A stretch of 41,162 nucleotides of DNA from Acidaminobacter hydrogenoformans DSM 2784 (GTDB lineage Bacteria > Bacillota > Clostridia > Peptostreptococcales > Acidaminobacteraceae): the NCBI RefSeq assembly GCF_900103005.1, contig NZ_FMWL01000004.1:219041-260202 (forward strand), in the 5' to 3' direction. Numbering within the stretch: position 1 is the stretch's first letter; every line of letters starts with the position of its first letter. Shown here piece after piece: positions 25,509 to 33,688 of the stretch. The notes under the pieces were generated by a model, which worked only from the letters and a program-made list of their open reading frames with translations, had not been told where the DNA came from and made no database searches. A program made the translations under genes and the position numbers.

Positions 25509-26609
25509 ATGCAGCTGAACATGAAGCGGTGGCTTGGCGCTATGCTCGCCCTGAGCTTAAGTTTAATCGTTTCTTTTGTGACTATCAACCATTTTGATGC
25601 CATTGTCGCGTGGGTGGGCACAATTGCCGGTGCGACGACCCCGTTTATAATTGGCTTGGTGATTGCTTATATCCTCGACCCCGTGGTCAACTTCTTCATG
25701 CGGACGTTACATTTTGGGCGGGGGCTGTCCATAGGGGTGCTTTACCTTCTTCTGGTTGTCCTACTGGCGGGTTTTGGCTGGCTGGTTGTGCCGATGGTCA
25801 TTGATAACGCTTCAGAAATAATAGACGACGTGCCGCGGCTCATCAGCCGCGCGAACTCACAGATTTCAGACAGCGGGATCCTCACAAATGACACAGTGCA
25901 AGAGGCACTGGTGTCGATCCGCGGTCGATTGGCAGAGTGGGCGAACATCCTGCTGTCAAATCTGACGCAGGGCCTATTGAGTGTGACGTCGGCGGTTTTC
26001 AGTACCATGATTGGAATCGTTGTCTCCGTTTACGCCCTGATTGATAAGAAGCGCCTGCAGGCATCGGTGGCTCGGTTGTGTCATGCCATGTTTGATCAGG
26101 AACGCGCCCAGTCTATCTTTGAATGGGGCGGGAAGATTCACGGAATTTTTTCGAAGTTTATGACAGGACTTATTGTTCAGGCTACAATTGTGGGGATCCT
26201 TTCCTTTGTGGGCATGACAATAATGGGCGTCAAATACGCCGCAATCTTTGGGCTGCTGTTAGGCCTTACCAACGTGATTCCTTATGTTGGGCCGTTTATT
26301 GGGGCTATCCCAGCTGTGGGCATCACGCTGCTTTACAATCCGCTGAACGCCCTGAAGATTGCCATTTTGATCGTGGTTGTCCAGCAGATTGACGCCAATC
26401 TGGTGGGGCCCCGCATCATGGGAAATTACATTGGCCTTCGGCCAATGTGGATAGTCCTCGCCATTTCCCTGGGTGGATCCTTTGGCGGCATGATAGGCAT
26501 GATTCTATCCATTCCTGTGGCCGCGATCCTCAATATTGTGCTGGTCCACTACATTGAAAGGAAGGAAAGAAAAGGCGCTGACCCTGCAGAGGCTGATGAA
26601 ACTGCCTGA
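25509..26609 (+). CDS. AI-2E family transporter
   Basis: The 366-residue polytopic membrane protein has about eight helices in the usual order: two N-terminal helices, a central soluble-like segment (DDVPRLISRANSQI) and a C-terminal core with GLLLGLTNVIPYVGPFIGAIPA and QQIDANLVGPRIMG, both diagnostic. Members export autoinducer-2 or act as Na+/H+ antiporters, so the substrate is open. TGGAGGTG precedes the ATG. It is 92 bases upstream of lipA with no terminator seen. Confidence 0.92.
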   Translation: MQLNMKRWLGAMLALSLSLIVSFVTINHFDAIVAWVGTIAGATTPFIIGLVIAYILDPVVNFFMRTLHFGRGLSIGVLYLLLVVLLAGFGWLVVPMVIDNASEIIDDVPRLISRANSQISDSGILTNDTVQEALVSIRGRLAEWANILLSNLTQGLLSVTSAVFSTMIGIVVSVYALIDKKRLQASVARLCHAMFDQERAQSIFEWGGKIHGIFSKFMTGLIVQATIVGILSFVGMTIMGVKYAAIFGLLLGLTNVIPYVGPFIGAIPAVGITLLYNPLNALKIAILIVVVQQIDANLVGPRIMGNYIGLRPMWIVLAISLGGSFGGMIGMILSIPVAAILNIVLVHYIERKERKGADPAEADETA

Positions 26610-26701
26610 TTAAAACCGTCTGACAATGCTGTCCAACTAATACTGTGATCTCAAAACCAAACAAATACAACAAAACTTCCAATAAGAAAGGAACATGAAA
26701 A

Positions 26702-27628
26702 ATGCCTGATTTGTCCAATATCAAAAAACACTGTCACGATGACAGCGCAGTCCAGTCAGAAAAGATGAGGAAGCCGGAATGGCTCAAAATCAAAAAAGGT
26801 GAGATGCGTGACATCCGCGAGGTTGAGCGCATGCTGGCGGCCAATCAGCTCCATACGGTTTGCCGTGAAGCCAATTGTCCGAACCGGATGGAGTGTTATG
26901 GCAATAAAACGGCGACGTTTTTGATCATGGGGCCTAACTGCACGCGGGGCTGCCGTTTTTGCAATGTAACAAAAGAAGCGCCGCTGTGCCTGGACCCGGA
27001 AGAGCCGGCACATGTGGCTAAAGCCGTCGTGGAGCTTGGGCTTAAGCATGCTGTCGTTACTTCGGTAACGCGGGACGACCTTGAGGATGGGGGCGCGGCG
27101 CACTTCGTGGCGGTCATTCGGGCGATTCGTGAAGCCTCACCGGGGACTTCTGTTGAAGTGCTGATCCCTGATCTGAGAGGTAACTGGGCGGCCCTTGAGG
27201 TCATTATGAATGAGCGGCCGGACATATTAAATCACAATGTGGAAACGATTGAACGTCTGTATCCTGAGATCAGACCGGAGGCTGAGTATTCCAGATCCCT
27301 GGAGCTTTTGCAGCGGGCGAAGGCCATGCAACCGGATATTTTGACGAAATCCGGGCTGATGCTGGGTCTGGGGGAGACAGAAGAAGAAGTCCTCAAGCTC
27401 CTGAAGGACCTGAGGGCTCATGAGGTGGATCTGGTAACCATCGGCCAATACCTGCCGCCATCAGCGGCGCATTACCAGGTGAAGGAATACGTGCATCCGG
27501 AGGTATTTGAGGCCCTTGCTGAGAAGGGGATGGCCATGGGCTTCCAGGACGTGTCTTCCGGGCCGCTGGTGCGCAGCTCTTACAACGCGGGGAAGGTCTA
27601 CGATCAGATTCAGGCTCAGGGGAATTGA
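26702..27628 (+). CDS. lipA: Lipoyl synthase (radical SAM)
   Basis: The 308-residue enzyme inserts two sulfur atoms into protein-bound octanoyl groups. The auxiliary cluster ligands are Cys54, Cys59 and Cys65 (CREANCPNRMEC). The radical SAM cluster ligands are Cys80, Cys84 and Cys87 (CTRGCRFC). The C-terminal RSSYNAG motif is present. VTIGQYLPPS is the normal family sequence although its DNA resembles family B. A good ribosome binding site (AAGAAAGGAAC) precedes it. Lipoate-dependent partners (glycine cleavage or 2-oxoacid dehydrogenase) are not in the window. Confidence 0.96.
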   Translation: MPDLSNIKKHCHDDSAVQSEKMRKPEWLKIKKGEMRDIREVERMLAANQLHTVCREANCPNRMECYGNKTATFLIMGPNCTRGCRFCNVTKEAPLCLDPEEPAHVAKAVVELGLKHAVVTSVTRDDLEDGGAAHFVAVIRAIREASPGTSVEVLIPDLRGNWAALEVIMNERPDILNHNVETIERLYPEIRPEAEYSRSLELLQRAKAMQPDILTKSGLMLGLGETEEEVLKLLKDLRAHEVDLVTIGQYLPPSAAHYQVKEYVHPEVFEALAEKGMAMGFQDVSSGPLVRSSYNAGKVYDQIQAQGN

Positions 27629-27643
27629 TGGGAGAGAGGTGTT

Positions 27644-27684
27644 GGGGGTCAGACCTTGAGTTTTCAGGTGGGGACTGTCCCGGG
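27644..27684 (+). repeat. Family A repeat next to a GGGACTGTCCC palindrome
   Basis: A family A copy at 27644-27656 is followed 13 bases later by GGGGACTGTCCCGGGCC (27670-27684 region), a copy of the third repeat type also seen at 32755-32820. Confidence 0.7.
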
Positions 27685-27826
27685 CCAATTTCATAAGCAC
27701 CACAAATTCACAGTTTCACCTGCAAAGCCTTCACGACTGGCAATAAATGTTGTACACTTAAGGCGAACAGTTGACGAACACTATAAACCTGCAGTGAATA
27801 GGATGACTTGTGATGGAGGAAATGCT

Positions 27827-28612
27827 ATGAAAATACCATATTATCAGCTTGCCGCGTTTACGGATAAGCAGTTTGCCGGGAATCCATCGGCAATCTGTCC
27901 TTTGGAGGAGTTTCTCGACGAGGCGCTTATGCAGAAAATTGCCCGCGAGAACAACCCGGCTGAGACGACCTTTATCGTGAAGCGCGACGGCTATTATGAC
28001 GCGCGCTGGTTCACCGACAACAAAGAGCTGGACTTATCCGGCCACGGCACCCTGAGCAGCGCTTTTGTGGTGTTCACAGCGCTGGAGCCGGCGCTTGACC
28101 GGGTGAAGTTTCAGACTAAGAGCGGCATTTTGGAAGTTTACAGGGAAGGCGACCACCTGGCCCTCGACCTGCCGGCGCGGCCTGCGGTGAGAGCGGAGAT
28201 GCCGTATGAGCTGGTTCTGGCCCTGGGCAAACTGCCAAGGCATGTGTATCGCTACGCGACCCGGGACTATATGCTCATCTATGATGATGAGGATCAAATC
28301 AAAGACCTGGATCCGGACTTTGAGGAGCTCTTGAATGTCCAGACCCATGGTGTCATCTGCACCGCACCAGGTAAAGAGGTGGACTTTGTTTCCCGTTATT
28401 TCATGCCTGTCACCGGCAAGGACGAAGATCCTGTTGCGGGATCAGCGCACTGTACGTTGGCGCCATACTGGCAAAAAGAGCTCGGAAAAACCGTCATGAG
28501 CTCGAAGCAGCTGTCTAAGCGCGGCGGCAACCTGATGGTGGAGGTCCTGGGAGACCGCGTCAAGCTGATGGGTAAGGTTGTTTCTTATATGGAAGGCACT
28601 ATTACGATTTAA
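27827..28612 (+). CDS. PhzF family isomerase-like protein (first copy)
   Basis: The 261-residue protein of the diaminopimelate-epimerase fold begins MKIPYYQLAAFTDKQFAGNP. The catalytic Glu lies in NNPAETTFI; DLSGHGTLSSAFV and EDPVAGSAHCTLAPYW are hallmark PhzF segments. The family catalyses proton shifts or epimerisation of small metabolites; the substrate is unknown. The ATG at 27827 with ATGGAGGAA upstream is chosen over an open extension from 27656 that runs through the repeats. Its stop overlaps the next start (TAATG). Confidence 0.9.
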   Translation: MKIPYYQLAAFTDKQFAGNPSAICPLEEFLDEALMQKIARENNPAETTFIVKRDGYYDARWFTDNKELDLSGHGTLSSAFVVFTALEPALDRVKFQTKSGILEVYREGDHLALDLPARPAVRAEMPYELVLALGKLPRHVYRYATRDYMLIYDDEDQIKDLDPDFEELLNVQTHGVICTAPGKEVDFVSRYFMPVTGKDEDPVAGSAHCTLAPYWQKELGKTVMSSKQLSKRGGNLMVEVLGDRVKLMGKVVSYMEGTITI

Positions 28613-29724
28613 TGGCAGCAGAGATAGCTGCTGTTTTGGCAGCCGTTTTTGAGGATTTGACAAGCCTGACTGGTGGTCTCGGTGGTTTTGTTGGCCTCTT
28701 TGATCCTGGAGGTCCTGGAGGTCCCGGCGGCCCCGGCGGCTGGCAAATCGATCTGCTGCTGTGGCTTCAGTCTATGCGTCATCCTGCTCTGACGCTTTTC
28801 ATGGGCGGGGTGACCATGCTGGGGGACGACTTGTTTTATGTCGCTGTTCTGGGGCTGATGTACTGGAAGGCTTTTCTGGGCATAGATGAGATCAGTGGGA
28901 CAAACGGCCGTGTCTACTTAAATGGGCGTGGGAAATCTGACGGCGGTTTTAGCCGACAAGACATCATGGCGCTCATGAACCTGGTGGTGCTTTCTGTGCT
29001 GCTCAATATTGTCATAAAGCAGGTTATCGCGGCACCACGGCCCTTTGAAGTCGTCCAGGCGCTTGAAGGTCTTTGGGTGTTTACCGCCGGCAGCGCCTCG
29101 TTTCCGAGCGGCCATGCCCAGACGGCGGCGACCTTTTGGGTGGCACTGCTTTCCAGTGGCAAGTTTTTTGAAACTGGAAGACAGGGCGGATCTTGGCGGC
29201 CTGGGCGTCTTGGCACTTCACTGCTGATGGTGGCGCTGATCAGCATCTCCCGGCTTTACCTTGGCGTTCACTGGCCTCAGGATGTCCTGGCGGGCGCGGC
29301 TCTTGGGACAATTCTCGGTTTTTCAGGTCCAGTGCTTTCAAAAAATTTTAACCGATGGTCACTGATCCCCATCCTCGCCCTCGCAGCCACTGGTATCTTC
29401 GTCTATCAGGATGACGGTGCGGTACAGCTGATCTGTCTGCTGGCGGGCGCGGTTTTTGGCCACTGGAAAAGCAGCAGAGGGGAAAGGTCCCAGCGTAGTG
29501 TAAATTCAGACCGCGATCCTTCAGTTGCCGCACTCGCCCTTACTTTTGCCTTTGGCTTGGTTGCCATAGCGGGCGCCTATTTGGCAACAACCTGGCTGTT
29601 GACACTGGCTGTTCTTCCAGAGTTGCTTGTCAAGGCTTTTGCCACTGTTGAAACCGGTCTAATGGTCACTTGGGGTGTGCCATCACTTTTGGATTTTAAG
29701 CGTTATCCGGGACGCTGCGGGTAG
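28612..29724 (+). CDS. PAP2-superfamily membrane phosphatase
   Basis: The 370-residue membrane protein has the three phosphatase motifs KQVIAAPRP, FPSGH and SRLYLGVHWPQD, all facing the outer side as in lipid phosphatases (undecaprenyl-pyrophosphate or phosphatidate substrates). It has about eight helices, including a C-terminal set beyond the catalytic core. A Gly-Pro stretch DPGGPGGPGGPGG near residues 33-45, encoded by imperfect 9-base repeats, precedes the first helix. It is translationally coupled to the upstream PhzF gene by TAATG. Confidence 0.9.
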   Translation: MAAEIAAVLAAVFEDLTSLTGGLGGFVGLFDPGGPGGPGGPGGWQIDLLLWLQSMRHPALTLFMGGVTMLGDDLFYVAVLGLMYWKAFLGIDEISGTNGRVYLNGRGKSDGGFSRQDIMALMNLVVLSVLLNIVIKQVIAAPRPFEVVQALEGLWVFTAGSASFPSGHAQTAATFWVALLSSGKFFETGRQGGSWRPGRLGTSLLMVALISISRLYLGVHWPQDVLAGAALGTILGFSGPVLSKNFNRWSLIPILALAATGIFVYQDDGAVQLICLLAGAVFGHWKSSRGERSQRSVNSDRDPSVAALALTFAFGLVAIAGAYLATTWLLTLAVLPELLVKAFATVETGLMVTWGVPSLLDFKRYPGRCG

Positions 29725-29747
29725 TCGCTTCATTTTTTTAGTACTTT

Positions 29748-29835
29748 GGGGGTCAGACCCCGTTTGAGAACCCGTTTGAGACCCCGATTGTTTTGCGATT
29801 TTTACCGCAAGCTCAATTTAGAGGAGGCAATTTTC
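29748..29835 (+). repeat. Family A repeat in the msrA leader
   Basis: GGGGTCAGACCCC (29748-29761) is followed by the duplicated flank CGTTTGAGAACCCGTTTGAG and another ACCCCG. GAGGAGG at 29821-29827 is the msrA ribosome binding site. Confidence 0.75.
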
Positions 29836-30309
29836 ATGAAAGAAATTTTCTTTGCCGGCGGCTGTTTTTGGGGCGTCGAGGAATTTTTCTCGCGAATTGA
29901 AGGCGTCGAAGATACCGAGGTCGGCTATGCCAATGGTCACACTGAGGATCCTGACTATAAACAGGTCTGCACCGGAAACACTGGCTATGCGGAAACCTGC
30001 AAAATCAAATATGACCCTGAAGTGATCGGGCTTGAGATTTTGCTCGACAAGCTGTTCAGCGTTATTGACCCGACCCTGATCGACAGGCAGGGGCCGGACA
30101 TTGGGAATCAGTACCGGACGGGGGTCTACTATGTAGAGGAATCAGACCGCCCAGTGATTGAAGCTTACTTTGACAAGGCGCGTTCAAACTATGACCTGCC
30201 AATTCGCACAGAGCTTGAGCCCCTCAGGAATTTTTACGAGGCTGAGGAATATCACCAGGACTACTTGAAAAAGAACCCCGGTGGGTATTGCCACATTAAG
30301 CTGGATTAA
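29836..30309 (+). CDS. msrA: Peptide-methionine (S)-S-oxide reductase
   Basis: The 157-residue enzyme reduces methionine-S-sulfoxide in proteins. Catalytic Cys10 is in [34 protein letters not shown] and [15 protein letters not shown] are typical. The ATG at 29836 is correct; an open upstream extension is encoded by the repeat region and does not match the family. It is probably the last gene of a group with the PAP2 gene. Confidence 0.96.
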   Translation: MKEIFFAGGCFWGVEEFFSRIEGVEDTEVGYANGHTEDPDYKQVCTGNTGYAETCKIKYDPEVIGLEILLDKLFSVIDPTLIDRQGPDIGNQYRTGVYYVEESDRPVIEAYFDKARSNYDLPIRTELEPLRNFYEAEEYHQDYLKKNPGGYCHIKLD

Positions 30310-30382
30310 TTTACAGGGCTTATGGCTGAAGTCAGTGTGGTAAATTTCCACAGTGGTTTGGGCGTCTCCTTTTTTTGAACCT

Positions 30383-30410
30383 AAGCCTGATAATTGGCTT
30401 CTCCTTTTTT
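30383..30410 (+). terminator. Possible terminator after msrA
   Basis: A 5-bp stem (AAGCC/GGCTT) is followed by CTCCTTTTTT. The stem is short and it lies close before the next start codon. Confidence 0.4.
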
Positions 30411-30431
30411 AAAAGAACGGAGTGATCTCCC

Positions 30432-31289
30432 ATGGAAACAAAGCAGCTCCAATACTTTCATGTCGATGCATTCACGGAGGTCCCGTTCGCTGGCAGCCCA
30501 ACCGGTGTCATTCTCATGGATGAGGCACTGCCTGATGAGGTGATGCAGGCCATAGCCGCAGAGCTCAACCATTCCGAAACCGCATTTGTGGCGAAACTGC
30601 CGCCTGAAGCGGCCCGCAGTCAGTGCGCTTTTTACGCCCTGCGCTGGTTTACGCCAGAGGTAGAGGTACAGCTGTCAGGCTCTGCCACCCTGGCCGCTGC
30701 AAAGGTACTTCAGCAAGAGCTCGGTGAAAATAGTCCATGCATAGTATTCAAGACCCTTTATGGAGAGATTTTTACCAGGATGAGGGATGAGGACATCACC
30801 ATAACTCTTCCGCTTGATGATTATGAACCCTTGGACCCTTCAGAGCAAGTGCTCTGGTACCTGGGCATCAACAATTATCAGCGGGCCGTTTATAGCCGTA
30901 ACCTTAAAAAGCTGATTATTGAGGTAGATGACGAGCTCACCCTTTCCAGAATCAAGCCCGACTTCAACAAGCTCCGCGGTATTGACCTGGACTTTGAGTT
31001 AGGAGGCCTAAGCATTACCTGCAGGAGCAGCAACCCTTTGGACTACGACTTTGCCTCACGGTATTTCAATCCTTGGATAGGCGTAGACGAGGACACGATC
31101 ACAGGCTCTATCCACACTGTACTGGCCCTTTATTGGTCCAGAGAGCTTAAAAAGCAGCATCTCGTGGCTGTACAAGCCTCAAAGCGCGCAGGTCGGCTGA
31201 TCCTGGATGTCACACAAGGCAATGTCGACATAACGGGTTGTGCCTACGTCGCCATTGAAGGACAGATTCGCCTGCCAATTAAGGAATGA
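30432..31289 (+). CDS. PhzF family isomerase-like protein (second copy)
   Basis: The 285-residue paralogue of the 27827 gene starts METKQLQYFHVDAFTEVPFAGSP. The catalytic Glu is in LNHSETAFV; RWFTPEVEVQLSGSATLAAAKVL and GVDEDTITGSIHTVLALYW follow. It is diverged from the first copy, so the pair is not a recent duplication. The substrate is unknown. An ACGGAGTG site precedes the ATG. Confidence 0.88.
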   Translation: METKQLQYFHVDAFTEVPFAGSPTGVILMDEALPDEVMQAIAAELNHSETAFVAKLPPEAARSQCAFYALRWFTPEVEVQLSGSATLAAAKVLQQELGENSPCIVFKTLYGEIFTRMRDEDITITLPLDDYEPLDPSEQVLWYLGINNYQRAVYSRNLKKLIIEVDDELTLSRIKPDFNKLRGIDLDFELGGLSITCRSSNPLDYDFASRYFNPWIGVDEDTITGSIHTVLALYWSRELKKQHLVAVQASKRAGRLILDVTQGNVDITGCAYVAIEGQIRLPIKE

Positions 31290-31356
31290 ACGGTGACGCG
31301 TTCAGCGCCGGAAAATGATCTTTCAGCATCACAAAACAAAAAGATAAACACGAAGT

Positions 31357-31430
31357 AAAAAGCCCCTAAGAAAAAGCTTGCCAAGGGTTCGAACCTGCAG
31401 CAAATGCCTTTTCAAAGAGGCTTTTTTATT
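31357..31430. terminator. Bidirectional terminator between PhzF and MFS genes
   Basis: AAAAGCC and GGCTTTT arms enclose an inner hairpin with GGTTCGAACC at its tip and TTGC/GCAA arms; T runs occur on both strands. It separates the converging genes ending at 31289 (+) and 31544 (-). Confidence 0.55.
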
Positions 31431-31457
31431 TTGTCCAGCGAAGAGACAGAACTGAGT

Positions 31458-31570
31458 GGGTCTGACCCCCTCGTTTCGAAAAAAGCAGGTCTGACCCCCT
31501 CGGAACTTTCACGCGGGTCTGACCCCCATGCTGTCCCCATACTTCAAAACTTCTCCGCAGGTCTGACCCC
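31458..31570 (+). repeat. Array of four family A repeats at the end of the MFS gene
   Basis: Copies are at 31458-31469, 31488-31499, 31515-31527 and 31559-31570, all reading GGTCTGACCCC on the plus strand at spacings of 30, 27 and 44 bases. The last lies inside the 3' end of the minus-strand MFS gene, and the third is followed by the imperfect duplication CCCCATGCTG/CCCCATACTT. Confidence 0.85.
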
Positions 31571-32713
31571 CATGGTTCTTTGTCGCCCAAAAGCCACCAT
31601 AAAGGAAGCTGCTGACAGTACGATTGAGACCGGAATCACCCAATAGCCGGTTCCAATCCCGATCCAGTCCGTCATACCGCCAATCAGAAGACTGGTGATG
31701 AGAGTCATCAGGTTGCCTGCCGTGGATACCAGCGCGATGGCTGTTGCCCGAAATTGTCCGAAATCGCGGGCGAGGATTATGGTGACCATCGGGAAAACCA
31801 AGGAATAGAAGAAGCCGGCCCCGGCAATCAGGTACAGGCCGAGCTCGCCTAACAGCATCCCGCTGACGTAGAGTACCGACGCGCTCACCGTGAACACCAC
31901 GACGCTGCGCACGTATCCCAGCTTCTCCGCAATCACACCTCCCAGGAGGCGCCCTATGGTAAACAGGCCAAAAAATATCGCGCTGACCCCGCCGGCCCGG
32001 TCTTCCGCAAAGTCGTACATGGTCTTGAGGTAATAGACAATCCAGTTGGCGGTCTGGAGCTCTGAGGCGACATAGAAGCCAACGCCCATGGCCAGCAGGG
32101 CCAGGTAGCCTTTGTTTGGAAGGGTGCGGAGCTTGACTCTTTCTGCCCGCAGGATAGTGTTGGGTTCTTTCATGAAGAAGGTCATGGCAGCAGTGAGAAA
32201 ATACAGAATACCCACCATGCGGAACAGGTCCACCCAGTCGAACCCCCTGGCGACGAGTTCGCCACCGGCCCGCTGGCTGAAGGTGAGGCCCAGTCCAAAG
32301 AAGAAGTGGACCAGGTTGACCAGGATGGCAGGATAACGCACCTGGATCACAGTGGCCATAGTATTCAGGGAAATGATGAGCAGCGAGATGCAAAACTGGA
32401 TCATGCTGTAGCCAATGACAAAGAGCGTATAGCCGCTGACCTGGGAAACGGCGAGGAAGAGCAGGCCGCTGACGACCTGGGCTGACAGGATGACTTTTTT
32501 AAGTCCGACCCTTTCGCCCCACTGGCTGCCGTAGTAGATGGCGAAGACGCTGAAGAAGGTCGTCGCTGTAAAGAGCATGCCAATCTGTCCGTCCGTGACG
32601 CCAAAGCTGTCTATGAAGTTGGGGACCAGGATGCCCCGGATGCCTGTCGAAATTGCCAGGCCAAAGATGGATGCGAAAGCCGTGGCAATCATCCATTTCT
32701 TATTGGTTTTCAA
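31544..32713 (-). CDS. Major facilitator superfamily permease
   Basis: The 389-residue transporter has about 12 helices in two halves; GSQWGERVGLKKVILSAQ after the second helix corresponds to the MFS loop 2-3 motif, and LGGVIAEKLGYVRS is the equivalent in the second half. The substrate is unknown. The start is a TTG at 32713 preceded by GGAGG at nine bases. The last residues (MGVRPAEKF) are encoded by the family A repeat at 31559-31570, so the native C-terminus has apparently been replaced or extended by the repeat. Confidence 0.85.
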   Translation of the reverse strand: MKTNKKWMIATAFASIFGLAISTGIRGILVPNFIDSFGVTDGQIGMLFTATTFFSVFAIYYGSQWGERVGLKKVILSAQVVSGLLFLAVSQVSGYTLFVIGYSMIQFCISLLIISLNTMATVIQVRYPAILVNLVHFFFGLGLTFSQRAGGELVARGFDWVDLFRMVGILYFLTAAMTFFMKEPNTILRAERVKLRTLPNKGYLALLAMGVGFYVASELQTANWIVYYLKTMYDFAEDRAGGVSAIFFGLFTIGRLLGGVIAEKLGYVRSVVVFTVSASVLYVSGMLLGELGLYLIAGAGFFYSLVFPMVTIILARDFGQFRATAIALVSTAGNLMTLITSLLIGGMTDWIGIGTGYWVIPVSIVLSAASFMVAFGRQRTMGVRPAEKF

Positions 32714-33035
32714 GTGCGTGTACCTCCGGCTTGGAATTTTGTGTGCTATGGAGATTTTGGTGCGGGACTGTCCCCAACCAAATAATGGGAACGTTTGGTG
32801 CGGGACTGTCCCGCACCAAACATGAGAGGTCTGACCCCATCATGACTCCTCATGTTCATAGTAAGTTGTAAACAGGATGCCGTCAAAGACATTTAGCCTT
32901 TTTTTTACGCACTGACTTTACCAATGAAGATTTTTTAGTATTTTCCCTGATTTTCTACGATTTTCTGCCAATTTCACGCTTTCAGTGTTTATTTGGAAGG
33001 GGGATAAGGGTATCTATGGTCTGAGAGGTGATTAT
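32714..33035. repeat. GGGACTGTCCC palindromes and a family A repeat
   Basis: A perfect 27-base odd palindrome at 32794-32820 (arms TTTGGTGCGGGAC and GTCCCGCACCAAA around a central T) is preceded at 32755-32782 by an imperfect copy. A family A copy follows at 32827-32837. The rest (32840-33030) is AT-rich with no gene found. Confidence 0.85.
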
Positions 33036-33239
33036 ATGAGCGCGTTTAAGAAACCCATTGAAATCAGCAGGAGTGAAAGGAACAACAGGGATGTTACCAT
33101 TCATCTGTTTAATCTGAACATCCTTAGCCATAATCAGGGGCCGGCGTTTGCTGAGCTTCTGAAGCTTGCAGTGTTGACGGCATTCGCCTATGCGGTAAGC
33201 AAATTTGTCAAAGGTGAACCACTGTTTAAAAATAAATAA
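33036..33239 (+). CDS. Small hypothetical membrane-associated protein
   Basis: Unrecognised 67-residue protein: a basic N-terminal half and one hydrophobic segment near residues 42-58 (ELLKLAVLTAFAYAVSKF). The ATG at 33036 follows GAGAGGTG at six bases. It is 15 bases upstream of the next small gene and probably cotranscribed. Confidence 0.6.
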   Translation: MSAFKKPIEISRSERNNRDVTIHLFNLNILSHNQGPAFAELLKLAVLTAFAYAVSKFVKGEPLFKNK

Positions 33240-33254
33240 AAGGGAGTGACGCAA

Positions 33255-33521
33255 ATGCTAGTTGTCAGAAAGAATAAATATGAGGAACTTGAGCAGTTGA
33301 GACGTAAGACGAATATTATACGCTTGCTGGAAGGTATTTTAATTGGATTGGCTGTTGGAGCGCTGCTCGCTTTATTTTTGACACCGTGGGACGGTCAGGA
33401 AAACAGGCGATACTTCAAGGGCCAGCTGGGCGACCTCAAGGATAAGTGTCGTGGCATGTGGGGAAAATGCTGTAGCGAAGATGAGGAATATTTCGAGGAT
33501 GAGGACGTGCTGGAGGATTAG
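33255..33521 (+). CDS. YtxH-like small membrane protein
   Basis: The 88-residue protein has a short charged coiled-coil start, one transmembrane helix (about 23-43) ending in LFLTPWDGQENRRYF, and an acidic tail. The arrangement helix, then TP-x-x-G-x-E-x-R, resembles YtxH-domain general stress proteins. AAGGGAG lies nine bases before the ATG at 33255; the GTG at 33246 is less likely. Confidence 0.55.
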   Translation: MLVVRKNKYEELEQLRRKTNIIRLLEGILIGLAVGALLALFLTPWDGQENRRYFKGQLGDLKDKCRGMWGKCCSEDEEYFEDEDVLED

Positions 33522-33522
33522 T

Positions 33523-33558
33523 GGGACTATTAACGGGACCAATCACGGGACTATTAAC
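33523..33558 (+). repeat. Three tandem 12-mers of GGGACTATTAAC type
   Basis: GGGACTATTAAC, GGGACCAATCAC and GGGACTATTAAC follow each other directly after the stop codon of the small membrane protein gene. Confidence 0.8.
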
Positions 33559-33620
33559 TTCCAAGTGCCGCCACCGTCAGATTTTGTGATAAAATATAAT
33601 CTGCAGTATAAGTGAATTTT

Positions 33621-33646
33621 GGCGGCATGCTCTGCCGCTGTCTTTT
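33621..33646 (+). terminator. Terminator after the small-protein operon
   Basis: A 6-bp stem (GCGGCA at 33622-33627, TGCCGC at 33633-33638) is followed by TGTCTTTTT. A family B repeat starts immediately after it. Confidence 0.6.
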
Positions 33647-33647
33647 T

Positions 33648-33676
33648 GTGGGTGGGGGACCATCGGCAAAAAAATA
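33648..33676 (+). repeat. Family B repeat upstream of the SRPBCC gene
   Basis: GTGGGTGGGGGACCATCGGC is followed by AAAAAAATAAA, almost identical to the copy before hutU at 17358-17388. Confidence 0.85.
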
Positions 33677-33688
33677 AAAAAGGAAGGG

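Noticed and set aside
27438..27460. ACCATCGGCCAATA in lipA as a family B copy
   Set aside because: It encodes the conserved VTIGQYLPPS of lipoyl synthase and lacks the G-rich prefix. The same applies to matches in rarA, azlC, the pseudouridine synthase and the activator.
31385..31415. tRNA-like T-arm (GGGTTCGAACC)
   Set aside because: No D-arm, anticodon arm or acceptor stem can be built around it. It is the tip of a hairpin between converging genes.
31509..32393. 294-codon minus-strand open frame
   Set aside because: It overlaps the MFS gene in another frame; the MFS frame has a clear multi-helix pattern and a good start.
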